Source of the DNA: Nitrosomonas sp. Nm166
GTDB lineage: Bacteria; Pseudomonadota; Gammaproteobacteria; Burkholderiales; Nitrosomonadaceae
Length of the DNA: 48,958 nt
NCBI RefSeq assembly: GCF_900112825.1
Contig: NZ_FONE01000023.1
Coordinates: forward strand, 1 to 48,958
Reading direction: 5' to 3'
Each line of letters opens with the position of its first letter. The first letter of the stretch is position 1. The position numbers and the translations under genes were made by a program. This document shows, one piece after another, positions 30,732 to 40,421 of the stretch. Under the pieces are notes generated by a model. That model saw nothing but the letters and a program-made list of their open reading frames with translations, did no database searches and had not been told where the DNA came from.

Positions 30732-31424
30732 TTAAGTAATTGTTGGGGTAGATTGAATCTGAGTTGAAATCTTTTGAGAGTCTGAGAATTTACTTATTAC
30801 TCGATTCCAAGCTTCTCCAAAGACACTCAGCATTACTCCACCCATTCCTGGTTCTATCGAATAAGAATCTTCCTGAGGAGCTAAATGAGAATGATATTTA
30901 CAGATGTGCTCTAATGCATTGTCGTAAGAGTCAGGATCCAATTTATCCAGAGAATAAGTACACAGAAAAGTGAGTTCTTGTGTACTGGTTAAATTCTTCC
31001 AAAAACCTTCTAGCTGTATAGCCATATCGTGCTGGTCCTGTTTCCAGAGAATATCAACCATTTCACCAAAAGCACGTGCTTTTTTATAATTTGATTGAGC
31101 GTTATATATCGGAGCTGCTACATATTCCTGAAACACTTTTTCTTCAAGAATTCCATCAGATATTAAGTTCGATAGCAGAAATTCAGCATCGAAGAATTTT
31201 ATTTGATCTTGATCTTTAAGAAATTGTCCATCAAAACAAAGCGCATCCATTTTTGATTTTAAAATTTGTCTCAATGCGGGTTTAGCTATCACAATAACTG
31301 CTTCTTCATTGAGTAAACCATCTTTGATGTAACCTGTTACTAAATCAACCTGAGAGCTCTCATTGAGACAAATTTGTACAGTATGATTGCCTGATGAATT
31401 TGTTAACTGCCTTGTTTGGTTCAT
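30732..31424 (-). CDS. MEDS-domain protein
   Basis: The 230-residue protein resembles the MEDS sensory domain (first described in DcmR and methanogen/methylotroph regulators). It has HTVQICLNESSQVDLVTGYI, then GLLNEEAVIVIAKPALRQIL, and later a FGEMVDILWKQDQ segment, the usual order for the fold. It has no DNA-binding or kinase domain, so it may act as a stand-alone ligand-binding or partner-switch protein. I prefer the ATG at 31424, with AAAGAGG just upstream, over the one at 31439. It lies next to the Cas9 remnant. Confidence 0.75.
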   Translation of the reverse strand: MNQTRQLTNSSGNHTVQICLNESSQVDLVTGYIKDGLLNEEAVIVIAKPALRQILKSKMDALCFDGQFLKDQDQIKFFDAEFLLSNLISDGILEEKVFQEYVAAPIYNAQSNYKKARAFGEMVDILWKQDQHDMAIQLEGFWKNLTSTQELTFLCTYSLDKLDPDSYDNALEHICKYHSHLAPQEDSYSIEPGMGGVMLSVFGEAWNRVISKFSDSQKISTQIQSTPTIT

Positions 31425-31565
31425 AAAGACCTCTTTCATATCTATATTACCTTTGAGGAGTAATAGCTATTTAAAAATTAGACAATACGCTGATATCGAC
31501 AATTTTATTTTACTCAATACGTTGAGCATATCAGGGAAACGCTTGAATTTTTCTAAGGATAACTA

Positions 31566-32225
31566 TTAGATGGTATTGGCCACTATCATCCAGTGTCGCG
31601 AAAAAGGTAGGATGTGTTCGATTTCTACTTCGCCACTCAACAGCATAGTTGCGCTGATCGGGATACCTGAATAGAGACATTTCCGGTCGGAAGCATTATT
31701 GCTAAGTTCCTCCCACAAAATCATTTTCTCAATGTCATCACGGCTTACAAGTTCTTCAATAATCTGCAAGATACCCGCAATTTCTTTCGCAACCGTTGGT
31801 TACGTTTCTGATTGCACTGTGGGGTTGGCGATTTTGTCGTGACATTTTTCAATTGGATCTTCCGGTTTGCCGCTGCCAAAACTAACATAACGTTGCAGAT
31901 ACTCGCCATAGTCAATAACTCCTTATGAATGCTGAATTCTTAATTTCACCTGAATCCTGGTAGATATTTCCGGTTTTGAAAGTGATGCCGGGAATATTTG
32001 AAGCGAGTCGACTGTGATGTCAAAGCCAGCGGCTTGTACGGTCTTGTCATAAGCAATCGCGTCACGGCGCAACTCTGGCAGAATGCGCTGCAGTGCTTTT
32101 ATACATAAGCTGACGTAACTTGGCTGCAACCCAACATTTGCGATACGCTCTACAGTGGCTTCATCAACAAGGCAATACAAAAAAATGTGCACCTCGCTTT
32201 GATAACGCATAAAGCTGCTGATCAC
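31566..32225 (-). pseudogene. decayed cas9 fragment (type II, likely II-C)
   Basis: Minus-strand frames reconstruct the middle of a Cas9. Upstream is ATVERIANVGLQPSYVS and CIKALQRILPELRRDAIAYD, the helical region before RuvC-II. Next, in another frame, comes DYGEYLQRYVSFGSGKPEDP and IEKCHDKIANPTVQ. After a deletion come EIAGILQIIEEL and DDIEKMILWEEL, then the HNH core DRKCLYSGIPISATMLLSGE followed by VEIEHILPFSR with the catalytic histidine. It ends at a frameshift that turns the expected RTLDDS into RHWMIV. RuvC-I, the end of RuvC, and the PAM-interacting domain are missing, so it cannot work. Confidence 0.8.
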
Positions 32226-32430
32226 CAGCCAACCCTCATTGCCCAGCCAACTGAAGTTGCCCTAAAAAGTGCCAGGCGATAGGCGCACTCTTATATGCTT
32301 TCTATATGATTTTATTAACTATTTTATAAGGTGCTATCAGAATATGCAACGAAATAGTTATTGGGATTTTTACTCTGGACGCTAACAACCAGAAGATGCA
32401 CCCAGTTAAAGGGGCGCTATAAGCGACCTC

Positions 32431-32875
32431 TTATTTTCTGGATGTTCTGATAAACCTGGACAAATGATTCAACAATTCATTTTCTTTATAAGGCTTACCT
32501 AGAAATACATTGACCCCTAGATCCTCAGCAATTTTCCAATGTTTTTCTGCGCTACGCGATGAGATGATGACAATCGGAACATGAGCTGTTTCCGGTTTGG
32601 CGCGCACCTTCTTGATCAATTCAAAGCCATCCAGTTTAGGCATTTCCAAGTCGATCAGCATGAGATCGGGAGTAGTCTCCTGAAGTATTTCGAGGGCTTC
32701 CGCACCATTCTTTGCAATCATCACCGCAGCCTTCGCGCTCCAGCAGGCGGCAAGTTACTTTACGCACTGTCAATGAATCATCAACTACCATAACGGTAGG
32801 TACCGTAACCGGTTTTTTTCGAGCGGAAACAGCTAATTCAGGTACAGGCGTATTGGAACGCTTGTTGTGCATCAT
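32431..32875 (-). pseudogene. frameshifted receiver domain of the CheA hybrid
   Basis: Two frames together encode a complete response-regulator receiver domain. The first (32875-32636) has TVMVVDDSLTVRKVTCRLLE; the second (32724-32431) has NGAEALEILQETTPDLMLID, where the phosphoacceptor aspartate lies, then MPKLDGFELIKKVRAK and the lysine region FLGKPYKENEL. They break at GAAGGCTGCGGTG, where two bases appear to be missing, and the first frame is itself out of phase with the upstream CheA gene. Ancestrally this was the C-terminus of that protein. Confidence 0.8.
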
Positions 32876-35800
32876 TGCGTTGCAGTAGCTTAACCGGATT
32901 CATAATCAGAATAATTTCACCGCCACCGGTAATGGTGGCGCCTTCAATACCTGGCGCCTGGGAAAGTTGCGGTCCAGCATGTTTGACGACGACTTCAGTG
33001 TTACTGATCAGCTCATCGACATGTATGGCAAGATAATGGGTGCCGCTATGCAGAAACAATACCTGACTGCGCTGAGTGACTGGAATATGATTGAACTCGC
33101 CCAATAAATGGGACAGATGAGAAAACAGATATGTTTTTCCATTAAACGCAACGCGATAATCCTGGTAAAGCTTTTTGAAGGCCTCAGAATCGAATTCTCG
33201 ATTGTGTTCGACGATGAAGGCAGGAATGGCATAAATTTGTTTTCCGGCACGTACCATCAGTGTCTGTGCCATAGACAGCATGAGCGGCAGATAAATCGTG
33301 AAAGTAGTTCCTTGATTGGGAACAGATTGAACACTGATGCGGCCGCCCAGCATCGAAATGTCATTCTTCACGATGTCCAGGCCAATGCCGCGGCCAGCGA
33401 TTCCGGTGATGGAATCCGTTGTCGATAAGCCTGGCATGAAGATCAGCGACATGGTTTTGTCATCATCGAGCGCTTCATTTGCTTGAATCAAGCCAAGCCG
33501 CTGCGCTTCTCCGCGAATACGCGGCAAATTCAGGCCATAGCCATCATCACTGACGGTAATGACCACTTCATTGCTTTCCTGGCGCAGATGGACAGTAACT
33601 TGCCCGGTCTGCGATTTTCCTGTTTGTAGCCTCTGCGCCGGTTCTTCGATGCCATGCGCGATTGCATTACGCAGCAGATGTTCCAGCGATGGATTAATTT
33701 CTTCCAATACATTGCGGTCGATTTCAACTTCCATACCTTGGATTTCCAGATGGGCTTTTTTACCCAAATCTTCCGTTACTTGTCGGGCAATGCGGTAATA
33801 GCGCTCGGCATAATTGCTAAATGGGATAGCGCGGATTTGCAGCAGAGACTGCTGAAGATGGCGGTTGATTATGGATTGCTGCATGATCGCTTCTTCAGCA
33901 ACAAGATGTGTCGTGCGCAAGCTCTCTTGCACGGTGATAATGTCATCGATACTTTCGGCCATCAGCCGTGTCAGCTCCTGAAAGCGGGTAAAGCGGTCAA
34001 ATTCGAGCGAGTCAAACGCATGCTCGTTTTCATGCTGTTGCGCAAGGTGCGATTGCATCTGCGTTTCCGCCTGGATCTCCACTTCGCGTAACTGGTCGTG
34101 CAAGCGGTGCGTACTTTCAGCCAGATCTTGCAACGACTGTTTAAAGTGATTGAGTTGCGCCTCAATTTTTGAACGCAAAGCAATGACTTCACTGGAATCA
34201 TTGACCAGGGAATCCATGAGCTCGGAATTAATGCGTAAGGTTTTTGATTGAAGCGGATCAATGTTGTCCGAGGTGTGAGCAGCCATAGCTATTACAACTT
34301 GCTTGGCTGCAGTCGGCGATAGCTTATTGCGCTGAAGCTGCTCAATCTTGCTAATGATGATGTCAAATTCACGCTCCAACTGATCCAGCGCTGAATCGGG
34401 CATATGATGTTTGCGGAAAGCTGATTCAACGTGACTTTCCATGGCATGAATCAATGCACCCAAGTGTAAATCCCCAGTCATGCGGGCGCTGCCTTTCAAG
34501 ATATGCAACAGCCTCAGTAACGTCCGGTGAATGTCTTCGTCCTGCGGCAACATGCGCCAGGCGCGTAATTTACTATTAATCTGTGGAAGAAGGTCCTGCG
34601 TTTCCTCAAGAAATACCGGAAGTAATTCTTGATTGATCTGATCTTCCACATCCAGGCCAGATTGCGCAGGTAATAGAGGCTTAAAGAACGCTGCAGCAGC
34701 TGCTGATTCTATGGGTACTGCTGGTTTTTCAGGTGGAATTTCAACAGCAGTCTGGTGTACATCTTCAGGGATGAATTGTGTATCAGTTTGCGTTTCGCTA
34801 ATTGATTCTGCAGTAGTGGTTATTGATGTCGCCAGTGCACTTGTTTTAGGTAGCAAAGCGATTTGAAATAACGCGATGGCTTCTTCGATAATCTGATCGC
34901 TGTCAGATTGTCCGCTTTTGAGCGACTCAATGAAGAAACCGAGGCTGCTTAAACCGTCCACGAGCAGAATTTGCTCTGCCTCTATGATTTCATAGGAGGG
35001 TTCCAGTAGCTTTTCTATCAGACTTCGGCAAAGATCCAGTAAGGTATTGGCACGCTCCAGATCCAGCATGACCAAGGCACCGGAAATTTGCTGGAATAAG
35101 GTGGAAAGTGCGGATAATTCTGAGCGTTTGGAAGGCTCAAAGAAGAATTGGTCCAGAATATTTTCAATCTGTCCCAGATTAGTCAGAATTTCTTGAGCAA
35201 CTTGTGCGAGTAATAGTTTTTCCTGCGCTCTGCTCTCTATCGCATTAAATGCCAGCGTATATTCACCGGCACTTTGGTTCGTGATCTGGTGCAAGCGAGA
35301 AGCCAGGGCGTCAATCTGCTGTGGCAGATCCGGCGATAACTTGGCGAAATCATCAATAATACTTTCAATTAGTAGCAAAGCGGTAGCCATTTCCATAATC
35401 AGTTCTTCGCTCATGTCCTGAGGATGGGCATGCAAATCAGTGACAGTGCTACTAATGATATTGATTAATTTTTCTAATGGCGCACATTCGGTTTGTTGTG
35501 ACAAATGTTTAAGCCAGTCGATATATTCCAGTAATGATGTCAGACTTTCCTGTTGTCCTGTACAAAATTCTCGCCAGATATCATTCGTCTGCATCAGGAT
35601 ATTACGCAACTGGTCCAGTATGGGCTGCAATGTTTCCGATTGTTCCAGTGTCAGCGTATCTGTTTCTGCTAGCTGTCCCGGCCAGGCATAGCTGCGCTTG
35701 ATGTCAGTAATGCGTTGGCTGGCTGATTCGCTGTGCGCGATGTGGTAAAGCAATTCGCGTATCAGTGTTGCGGTACTGTCAGGTGTGCCCGCAGCAAGGC

Positions 35801-36545
35801 GACGGATGGCTTGCTCAATTTTTCCGCATAAACGGCGAATCGGGAGTTCAATTTGATCGCCTTCTTGCTGCAGCAGATTTTCCAGAAAACCAGCCACTAC
35901 CCACCAGAAAGCCCGTTCTTCGGTAGTGCCGGGAAATGTCTCGATGTGATTCACTGCGTCTGCCATCTGCTGCAAGCCATCTTTATTAGATGGATCACGC
36001 AACCACTTGAGCAAGCCAGTCTGATATTCGGCACCCATCTGTTTGGCTGAAATCTTCATTGCATCGGCATTCATATGCACTGATTCAGCTTTCAGCGCCG
36101 GGCTTACCGTGAGCCGGGGGAAAAATAAATCGCTTTCCGGGGCGTTCTCGAACCCATATGCCTGCATCAATTCACGATAAGCCGGAAACAGGCGCAGCGG
36201 ATTTTCTTCCTTGCCGTCAATGAGTTCATTCAGATAGTAGAGTAATGCTTTATTGGATTGTTTCAGCGTCTCACAAATCTGGGCACTGGACGCTATTTTC
36301 TTAGTGAGAAGTGCTTCGATCAACTGTTCCATCTTCTCACTGACCAGCGTAATGCTGCTTAATCTCAGCATTTCAAGCAAGCCGTTCAGTTGATGAATAT
36401 AATGCTTGCAATCTCTGATCGGAGTAATTTTATCCGGATGCTTGCTATAGGCATCCAGATTCTGATCAATTAAGGAGAAGATTTGATAAATACCTTCCTT
36501 GATTCCAATAATCGAAGCAATATTCAGTTTGGATCGAGCGGTCAT
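32838..36545 (-). CDS. CheA-type hybrid kinase, PilL/ChpA family, C-terminus lost
   Basis: This 1235-residue histidine kinase resembles the sensors of type IV pilus chemosensory systems. The N-terminal half holds degenerate helical Hpt-like repeats. One true Hpt has HILKGSARMTG (phospho-His about 679). The kinase core shows LLRNAIAHGIEEPAQRLQ (N box, about 957) and GRGIGLDIVKNDISMLGGR (G box, about 1048). A CheW-like domain runs to the end. It stops at 32838, just before a receiver domain in other frames, so a frameshift has removed its own output. No pilG, pilH, pilI or pilJ genes are next to it. Confidence 0.88.
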   Translation of the reverse strand: MTARSKLNIASIIGIKEGIYQIFSLIDQNLDAYSKHPDKITPIRDCKHYIHQLNGLLEMLRLSSITLVSEKMEQLIEALLTKKIASSAQICETLKQSNKALLYYLNELIDGKEENPLRLFPAYRELMQAYGFENAPESDLFFPRLTVSPALKAESVHMNADAMKISAKQMGAEYQTGLLKWLRDPSNKDGLQQMADAVNHIETFPGTTEERAFWWVVAGFLENLLQQEGDQIELPIRRLCGKIEQAIRRLAAGTPDSTATLIRELLYHIAHSESASQRITDIKRSYAWPGQLAETDTLTLEQSETLQPILDQLRNILMQTNDIWREFCTGQQESLTSLLEYIDWLKHLSQQTECAPLEKLINIISSTVTDLHAHPQDMSEELIMEMATALLLIESIIDDFAKLSPDLPQQIDALASRLHQITNQSAGEYTLAFNAIESRAQEKLLLAQVAQEILTNLGQIENILDQFFFEPSKRSELSALSTLFQQISGALVMLDLERANTLLDLCRSLIEKLLEPSYEIIEAEQILLVDGLSSLGFFIESLKSGQSDSDQIIEEAIALFQIALLPKTSALATSITTTAESISETQTDTQFIPEDVHQTAVEIPPEKPAVPIESAAAAAFFKPLLPAQSGLDVEDQINQELLPVFLEETQDLLPQINSKLRAWRMLPQDEDIHRTLLRLLHILKGSARMTGDLHLGALIHAMESHVESAFRKHHMPDSALDQLEREFDIIISKIEQLQRNKLSPTAAKQVVIAMAAHTSDNIDPLQSKTLRINSELMDSLVNDSSEVIALRSKIEAQLNHFKQSLQDLAESTHRLHDQLREVEIQAETQMQSHLAQQHENEHAFDSLEFDRFTRFQELTRLMAESIDDIITVQESLRTTHLVAEEAIMQQSIINRHLQQSLLQIRAIPFSNYAERYYRIARQVTEDLGKKAHLEIQGMEVEIDRNVLEEINPSLEHLLRNAIAHGIEEPAQRLQTGKSQTGQVTVHLRQESNEVVITVSDDGYGLNLPRIRGEAQRLGLIQANEALDDDKTMSLIFMPGLSTTDSITGIAGRGIGLDIVKNDISMLGGRISVQSVPNQGTTFTIYLPLMLSMAQTLMVRAGKQIYAIPAFIVEHNREFDSEAFKKLYQDYRVAFNGKTYLFSHLSHLLGEFNHIPVTQRSQVLFLHSGTHYLAIHVDELISNTEVVVKHAGPQLSQAPGIEGATITGGGEIILIMNPVKLLQRNDAQQAFQYACT

Positions 36546-36613
36546 GACGGTAAATTGGTTTTGATTACAGTGATACCAGTTGTCAGTCTTAATTTAGAAA
36601 ATTGTTCTTCCAT
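36542..36613 (-). CDS. 23-residue ORF coupled to the CheA gene
   Basis: The frame starts at an ATG preceded by GGAG seven bases away and encodes a short peptide beginning MEEQFSKLRLTTG. Its TGA overlaps the CheA ATG as ATGA. The CheA gene has no ribosome site of its own, so this frame probably drives its translation by coupling. It could be the last piece of a deleted upstream gene. Confidence 0.4.
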   Translation of the reverse strand: MEEQFSKLRLTTGITVIKTNLPS

Positions 36614-36783
36614 TGGGCTTCTCCAGACACAGCACTCAAAAAGGGCTTATCGATGCTTGAATTCTTTAATGGCAACGACTTGGCGAGTGACAGCATAGTC
36701 GCTCAAGCTGGTAGTCAAAAACAGAATAAAACCTGAAAAATAAGGTCTTTTAAGTGCTGAAGTTTCTGCTAGATAAGCAATGA

Positions 36784-38295
36784 TTAGGCAAGAAATAATT
36801 TGTAAGCGGGATTCTTGGTTTCCTCCCAATAGCGATAGCCTAATTGCTCCAGGAATGTTCTGAAGTCGGATTTTTCCTCCGGCGGCACCTGAATACCGAT
36901 CAATACGCGGCCATAGTCAGCGCCATGGTTACGATAATGAAACAGACTGATGTTCCAGTTATGGCTCATGTTGTTCAGGAAATTCATCAATGCACCAGGA
37001 CGATCGGGAAATTCAAAACGATAAAGAATTTCATTGTTAACTTTATGCGCCCGCCCGCCGACTAAATGGCGGATATGTAGTTTAGCCATTTCATTGTTGC
37101 TTAGGTCTTCGGTCGCCAAACCACTTTGTTTTAATTCGCTGATCAGTTGCTGGGTTTCCTCCTGATTGCGCACCGATACGCCAACAAAAACGTGCGCTAC
37201 TTTTGGATCGGCGTAGCGATAGTTAAATTCGGTAATACTTTTGGCACCCAGTAAATTACAGAACTTCTTGAAACTGCCGGGCTGCTCTGGAATCGTCACC
37301 GACATCACTGCTTCGCGCTGTTCACCGATCTCCGCGCGTTCGGAAATATGGCGCAAGCGGTCGAAGTTCATATTCGCGCCGGAGGCAATAGCGACTAGTG
37401 TTTTATGCAGGATTTTTTCACGCGCCACATACGCTTTGACGCCGGCGATCGAAAGCGCGCCGGAAGGCTCCAGAATCGTGCGCGTATCTTCAAACACGTC
37501 CTTGATCGCCGCGCAAATAGCATCGGTATCGACCAGAATCACTTCGTCGACCAGTTCGCGGCATAAGCGGAAGGTTTCCTTGCCCACGTGACGCACTGCC
37601 ACACCATCCGCAAATAAACCCACTTGCGCCAGTTTGACACGGCGGCCGCTTTGCAGCGAACGGTACATGGCGTTCGCATCGATCGGCTCGACACCGATCA
37701 CCTTGATCTTTGGATACAACCGTTTCACATAAGCTGCAATGCCGGCGATCAATCCCCCGCCGCCAATTGGTACAAAAATGGCGTGAATAGCGCCTGTATG
37801 CTGACGCAGAATTTCCATGCCAACCGTTCCCTGGCCGGCAATCACATCCGGGTCATCATAGGGATGAACAAAGGTAATCTGCTCTTCTTTGGCTAGTGTG
37901 ATCGCGTGTTCATAAGCGTCGTTATAAGAATCACCATGTAATGCAACCGTTGCACCATGCCCCATCACCGCATGCACTTTGATTTGCGGCGTGGTAACAG
38001 GCATTACAATGGTGGCGCTACAATTCAATTTCCTGGCAGCGAGCGCTACGCCTTGTGCATGATTACCGGCGGAAGCCGCGATCACCCCGCGATTGCGTAC
38101 CGCAGGCGATAACTTGATCATCTTGTTATATGCGCCGCGCAGCTTGAAAGAAAAAACCTGCTGCAAATCTTCCCGCTTCAACAATACCTGATTATGAATG
38201 CGCTCAGATAAATTGATGACATGATCCAGAGGGCTTTCGATTGCAACATCATACACCTGAGCGGTCAATATTCTTTCAAGATAATTGTTTTTCAT
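36784..38295 (-). CDS. ilvA: threonine ammonia-lyase, biosynthetic (IlvA)
   Basis: IlvA is the PLP enzyme that deaminates threonine to 2-oxobutanoate, the first step to isoleucine. The 503-residue length fits the long, feedback-inhibited form with two ACT-like regulatory domains. PLP lysine is in VFSFKLRGAYNK (Lys51), the phosphate-binding glycine loop in PIGGGGLIAGIAAY. The two regulatory repeats begin near VMSVTIPEQPGSFKKF and LYRFEFPDRPGALMNF. It is a single gene, with sbcB 163 bases upstream on the same strand. Confidence 0.96.
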   Translation of the reverse strand: MKNNYLERILTAQVYDVAIESPLDHVINLSERIHNQVLLKREDLQQVFSFKLRGAYNKMIKLSPAVRNRGVIAASAGNHAQGVALAARKLNCSATIVMPVTTPQIKVHAVMGHGATVALHGDSYNDAYEHAITLAKEEQITFVHPYDDPDVIAGQGTVGMEILRQHTGAIHAIFVPIGGGGLIAGIAAYVKRLYPKIKVIGVEPIDANAMYRSLQSGRRVKLAQVGLFADGVAVRHVGKETFRLCRELVDEVILVDTDAICAAIKDVFEDTRTILEPSGALSIAGVKAYVAREKILHKTLVAIASGANMNFDRLRHISERAEIGEQREAVMSVTIPEQPGSFKKFCNLLGAKSITEFNYRYADPKVAHVFVGVSVRNQEETQQLISELKQSGLATEDLSNNEMAKLHIRHLVGGRAHKVNNEILYRFEFPDRPGALMNFLNNMSHNWNISLFHYRNHGADYGRVLIGIQVPPEEKSDFRTFLEQLGYRYWEETKNPAYKLFLA

Positions 38296-38458
38296 AAAAA
38301 TACATGGGCGAATCTAAACGATATTAAGGTATTCAAATCCAAATCAGGCATTTAAGATATTGATCGATAAGCAAACAGTAAATTCTATCATGATCAGAAG
38401 CTGCGGAGGCTTGTCCACTGTGATTGCTGAGAATGAGCGATATAAGTATGATCTAAAT

Positions 38459-39880
38459 TCAAGATTCTAAATTTTTACCCCATGCTTCCAACGCATCCAG
38501 CATCCGCCAAGCATTCTCATCCGTATACGTATCACGCATTAAAGCAATCTGTGCAGAGAATGCGGCAAAAGTCATATTTCCACCGTCATCTTGTGTCAGA
38601 CGCTGCAGACGTATCTGCTCCCAGCGTTCAGCCTCAATTGGCGTCAATGTTGACGGCCAGTTGCGTGCGCGATAGCGGAACAACAGATCAGGGAGGCGCC
38701 AGTCATGAAAACCAAATGGTATGCTTGCCAGATCTTGCGGGGAAGCGCGGCGCACCTGCGCCAATGATGAAACATCCGCATTGCTAAAAAAACCTTCATA
38801 TAAGGCCAGATCGACATCGCTGCAGGGTCCAAATGTGCGGCGGGTATATGCGGTTGCCACGCGCTGGAAAAAATCTGGATGTGCGCACAATGTTTGCCAA
38901 TGCCGGTAACACGCATCCATATCAAGCCCTATGCGTTCAATAGCCTCCTCATTTAATGTATTCCGAGGGGCCAGTGCCGGGCATTTGTTAATTTTCACCG
39001 ATTTGACAGGCAGCCGCTGCATACCTTCAGGCAGTTCGTCGTTGCGGGTGAACAGGTATTGACCGAGTTCGTTTGTATCCAGTGACAGGAACAATTTGGG
39101 ATCATGCCGCAGATCGTAAACCAGGATGCTGTTATTGTTACCTGGTTCTGTAATCAACGGCATGACCAGCGTGGTACAGCCGGTCTTGGCCGGATACATG
39201 CGCGAGGTATGCAAGACAGGATTGTGAGTGACTAAATCAAGCTGGGCTGCTGCCTGGCGCTTATCGCGTAATTGAAAAAGCCAGTGGTAGAGGCGAGGCT
39301 GCTTCGTACGCAGTAGGCGGGCCAATGCAATGGTGGCGCGCACATCGGACAAGGCATCATGTGCGGATTCATGCATGATACCGTTGGCGGCGGCCAGATC
39401 TTCCAGGCGGAAACTGGGCTGTCCCTCTTGCTGCGGCCAGACGATACCGGCTGGGCGCAGCGCATACGTCATACGTACCAGATCAATAATGTCCCAACGT
39501 GAATTCCCTTGCTGCCACTCTCGTGCATAAGGGTCATAGAAATTACGGTAGAGGGTAAAACGCGTGACTTCATCATCAAAACGCAACGAGTTGTAACCAA
39601 CGCCGCAAGTACTCGCCTGCGCAAATTCCGCATAAATACGCGCAATAAATTCCGCTTCCAAATATCCTTGTGCATCGGCGATTTGCGGCGTAATTCCAGT
39701 GAGCAGACAGGCTTCCGGGTGGGGCAGATAATCTCGCGGCGGTTTGCAATAGATCACCAGCGGCTCGCCAATTTCATTCAACGCTTCATCGGTGCGCAGA
39801 CCGGCAAACTGAGCGGGCCGGTCCCGCCTGGGGTCAGCGCCGAAAGTTTCATAGTCATGCCAGTAAAGCGTTATGGACAT
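38459..39880 (-). CDS. sbcB: exodeoxyribonuclease I
   Basis: ExoI degrades single-stranded DNA 3' to 5' in repair and recombination. The 473-residue product has the DEDDh exonuclease motifs: WHDYETFGADPRRDRPAQF at the N-terminus, GYNSLRFDDEVTRFTLYRNF near residue 95, and HDALSDVRATIALAR near residue 180. The C-terminal SH3-like and helical regions typical of SbcB follow. The start is the ATG at 39880, with no strong ribosome site. Confidence 0.95.
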   Translation of the reverse strand: MSITLYWHDYETFGADPRRDRPAQFAGLRTDEALNEIGEPLVIYCKPPRDYLPHPEACLLTGITPQIADAQGYLEAEFIARIYAEFAQASTCGVGYNSLRFDDEVTRFTLYRNFYDPYAREWQQGNSRWDIIDLVRMTYALRPAGIVWPQQEGQPSFRLEDLAAANGIMHESAHDALSDVRATIALARLLRTKQPRLYHWLFQLRDKRQAAAQLDLVTHNPVLHTSRMYPAKTGCTTLVMPLITEPGNNNSILVYDLRHDPKLFLSLDTNELGQYLFTRNDELPEGMQRLPVKSVKINKCPALAPRNTLNEEAIERIGLDMDACYRHWQTLCAHPDFFQRVATAYTRRTFGPCSDVDLALYEGFFSNADVSSLAQVRRASPQDLASIPFGFHDWRLPDLLFRYRARNWPSTLTPIEAERWEQIRLQRLTQDDGGNMTFAAFSAQIALMRDTYTDENAWRMLDALEAWGKNLES

Positions 39881-39996
39881 TGGGGTTTTAGATTAAATTA
39901 AACAACAGCCAAGAATTCACTTTAAGTAGTCGTTGCGCAATTATAGTTGTATATTATGCAAAATTCTTTAAATCAAATAATAAGGGATAAAGTAGT

Positions 39997-40383
39997 ATGG
40001 CACGTAAACTTATCAGCTCAGGCTCCACATTTGAGCAGGAAATCGGCTATTCGCGCGCAGTGGTTGAAGGCAACTGGATTTTAGTATCCGGCACGACAGG
40101 GTTTGATTACAGCAAAATGACCATTTCTGACGATTTATTGGAACAGGCAGAACAATGTTTTAAAAACATCGAAGCAGCACTCCATGAAGCCGGTTCAAGC
40201 ATAAAGGATGTGGTGCGGGTTACTTACGTGTTTCCGGATGCAGCGGATTTTCCCAAATGCTGGCCGATTATGCGCAAGTATTTGGGCGATATCAGACCGT
40301 CTGCGATGATGCTCGCGGCAGGATTGTCCGATCCGCGCATGAAGATCGAAATTCAGGTAACGGCTTATCGGGCAGAAACCTGA
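39997..40383 (+). CDS. RidA/YjgF-family protein
   Basis: The 128-residue protein is of the RidA (YjgF/YER057c/UK114) family, whose members hydrolyse reactive enamines and imines from PLP enzymes. It has the family core GYSRAVVEGNWILVSGTTG and the closing ..IEIQVTAYRA. The usual catalytic arginine region is replaced by RPSAMMLAAGLSDPRMK, so the exact activity is open. The neighbourhood of ilvA, whose product RidA detoxifies in known systems, is suggestive although sbcB lies between. Confidence 0.85.
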   Translation: MARKLISSGSTFEQEIGYSRAVVEGNWILVSGTTGFDYSKMTISDDLLEQAEQCFKNIEAALHEAGSSIKDVVRVTYVFPDAADFPKCWPIMRKYLGDIRPSAMMLAAGLSDPRMKIEIQVTAYRAET

Positions 40384-40421
40384 TTTTCAGGAATCGGCAT
40401 TAGTTATCACTGTATTCAAAA

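Noticed and set aside
31400-32400. CRISPR array or tracrRNA next to the Cas9 fragment
   Set aside because: I looked for direct repeats of 30-40 bases with even spacing and found none, here or elsewhere in the window.
32636-32838. Programmed frameshift between the CheA gene and its receiver domain
   Set aside because: There is no slippery heptamer or following hairpin at the breaks, and two separate shifts are needed, so decay or sequencing error is more likely.
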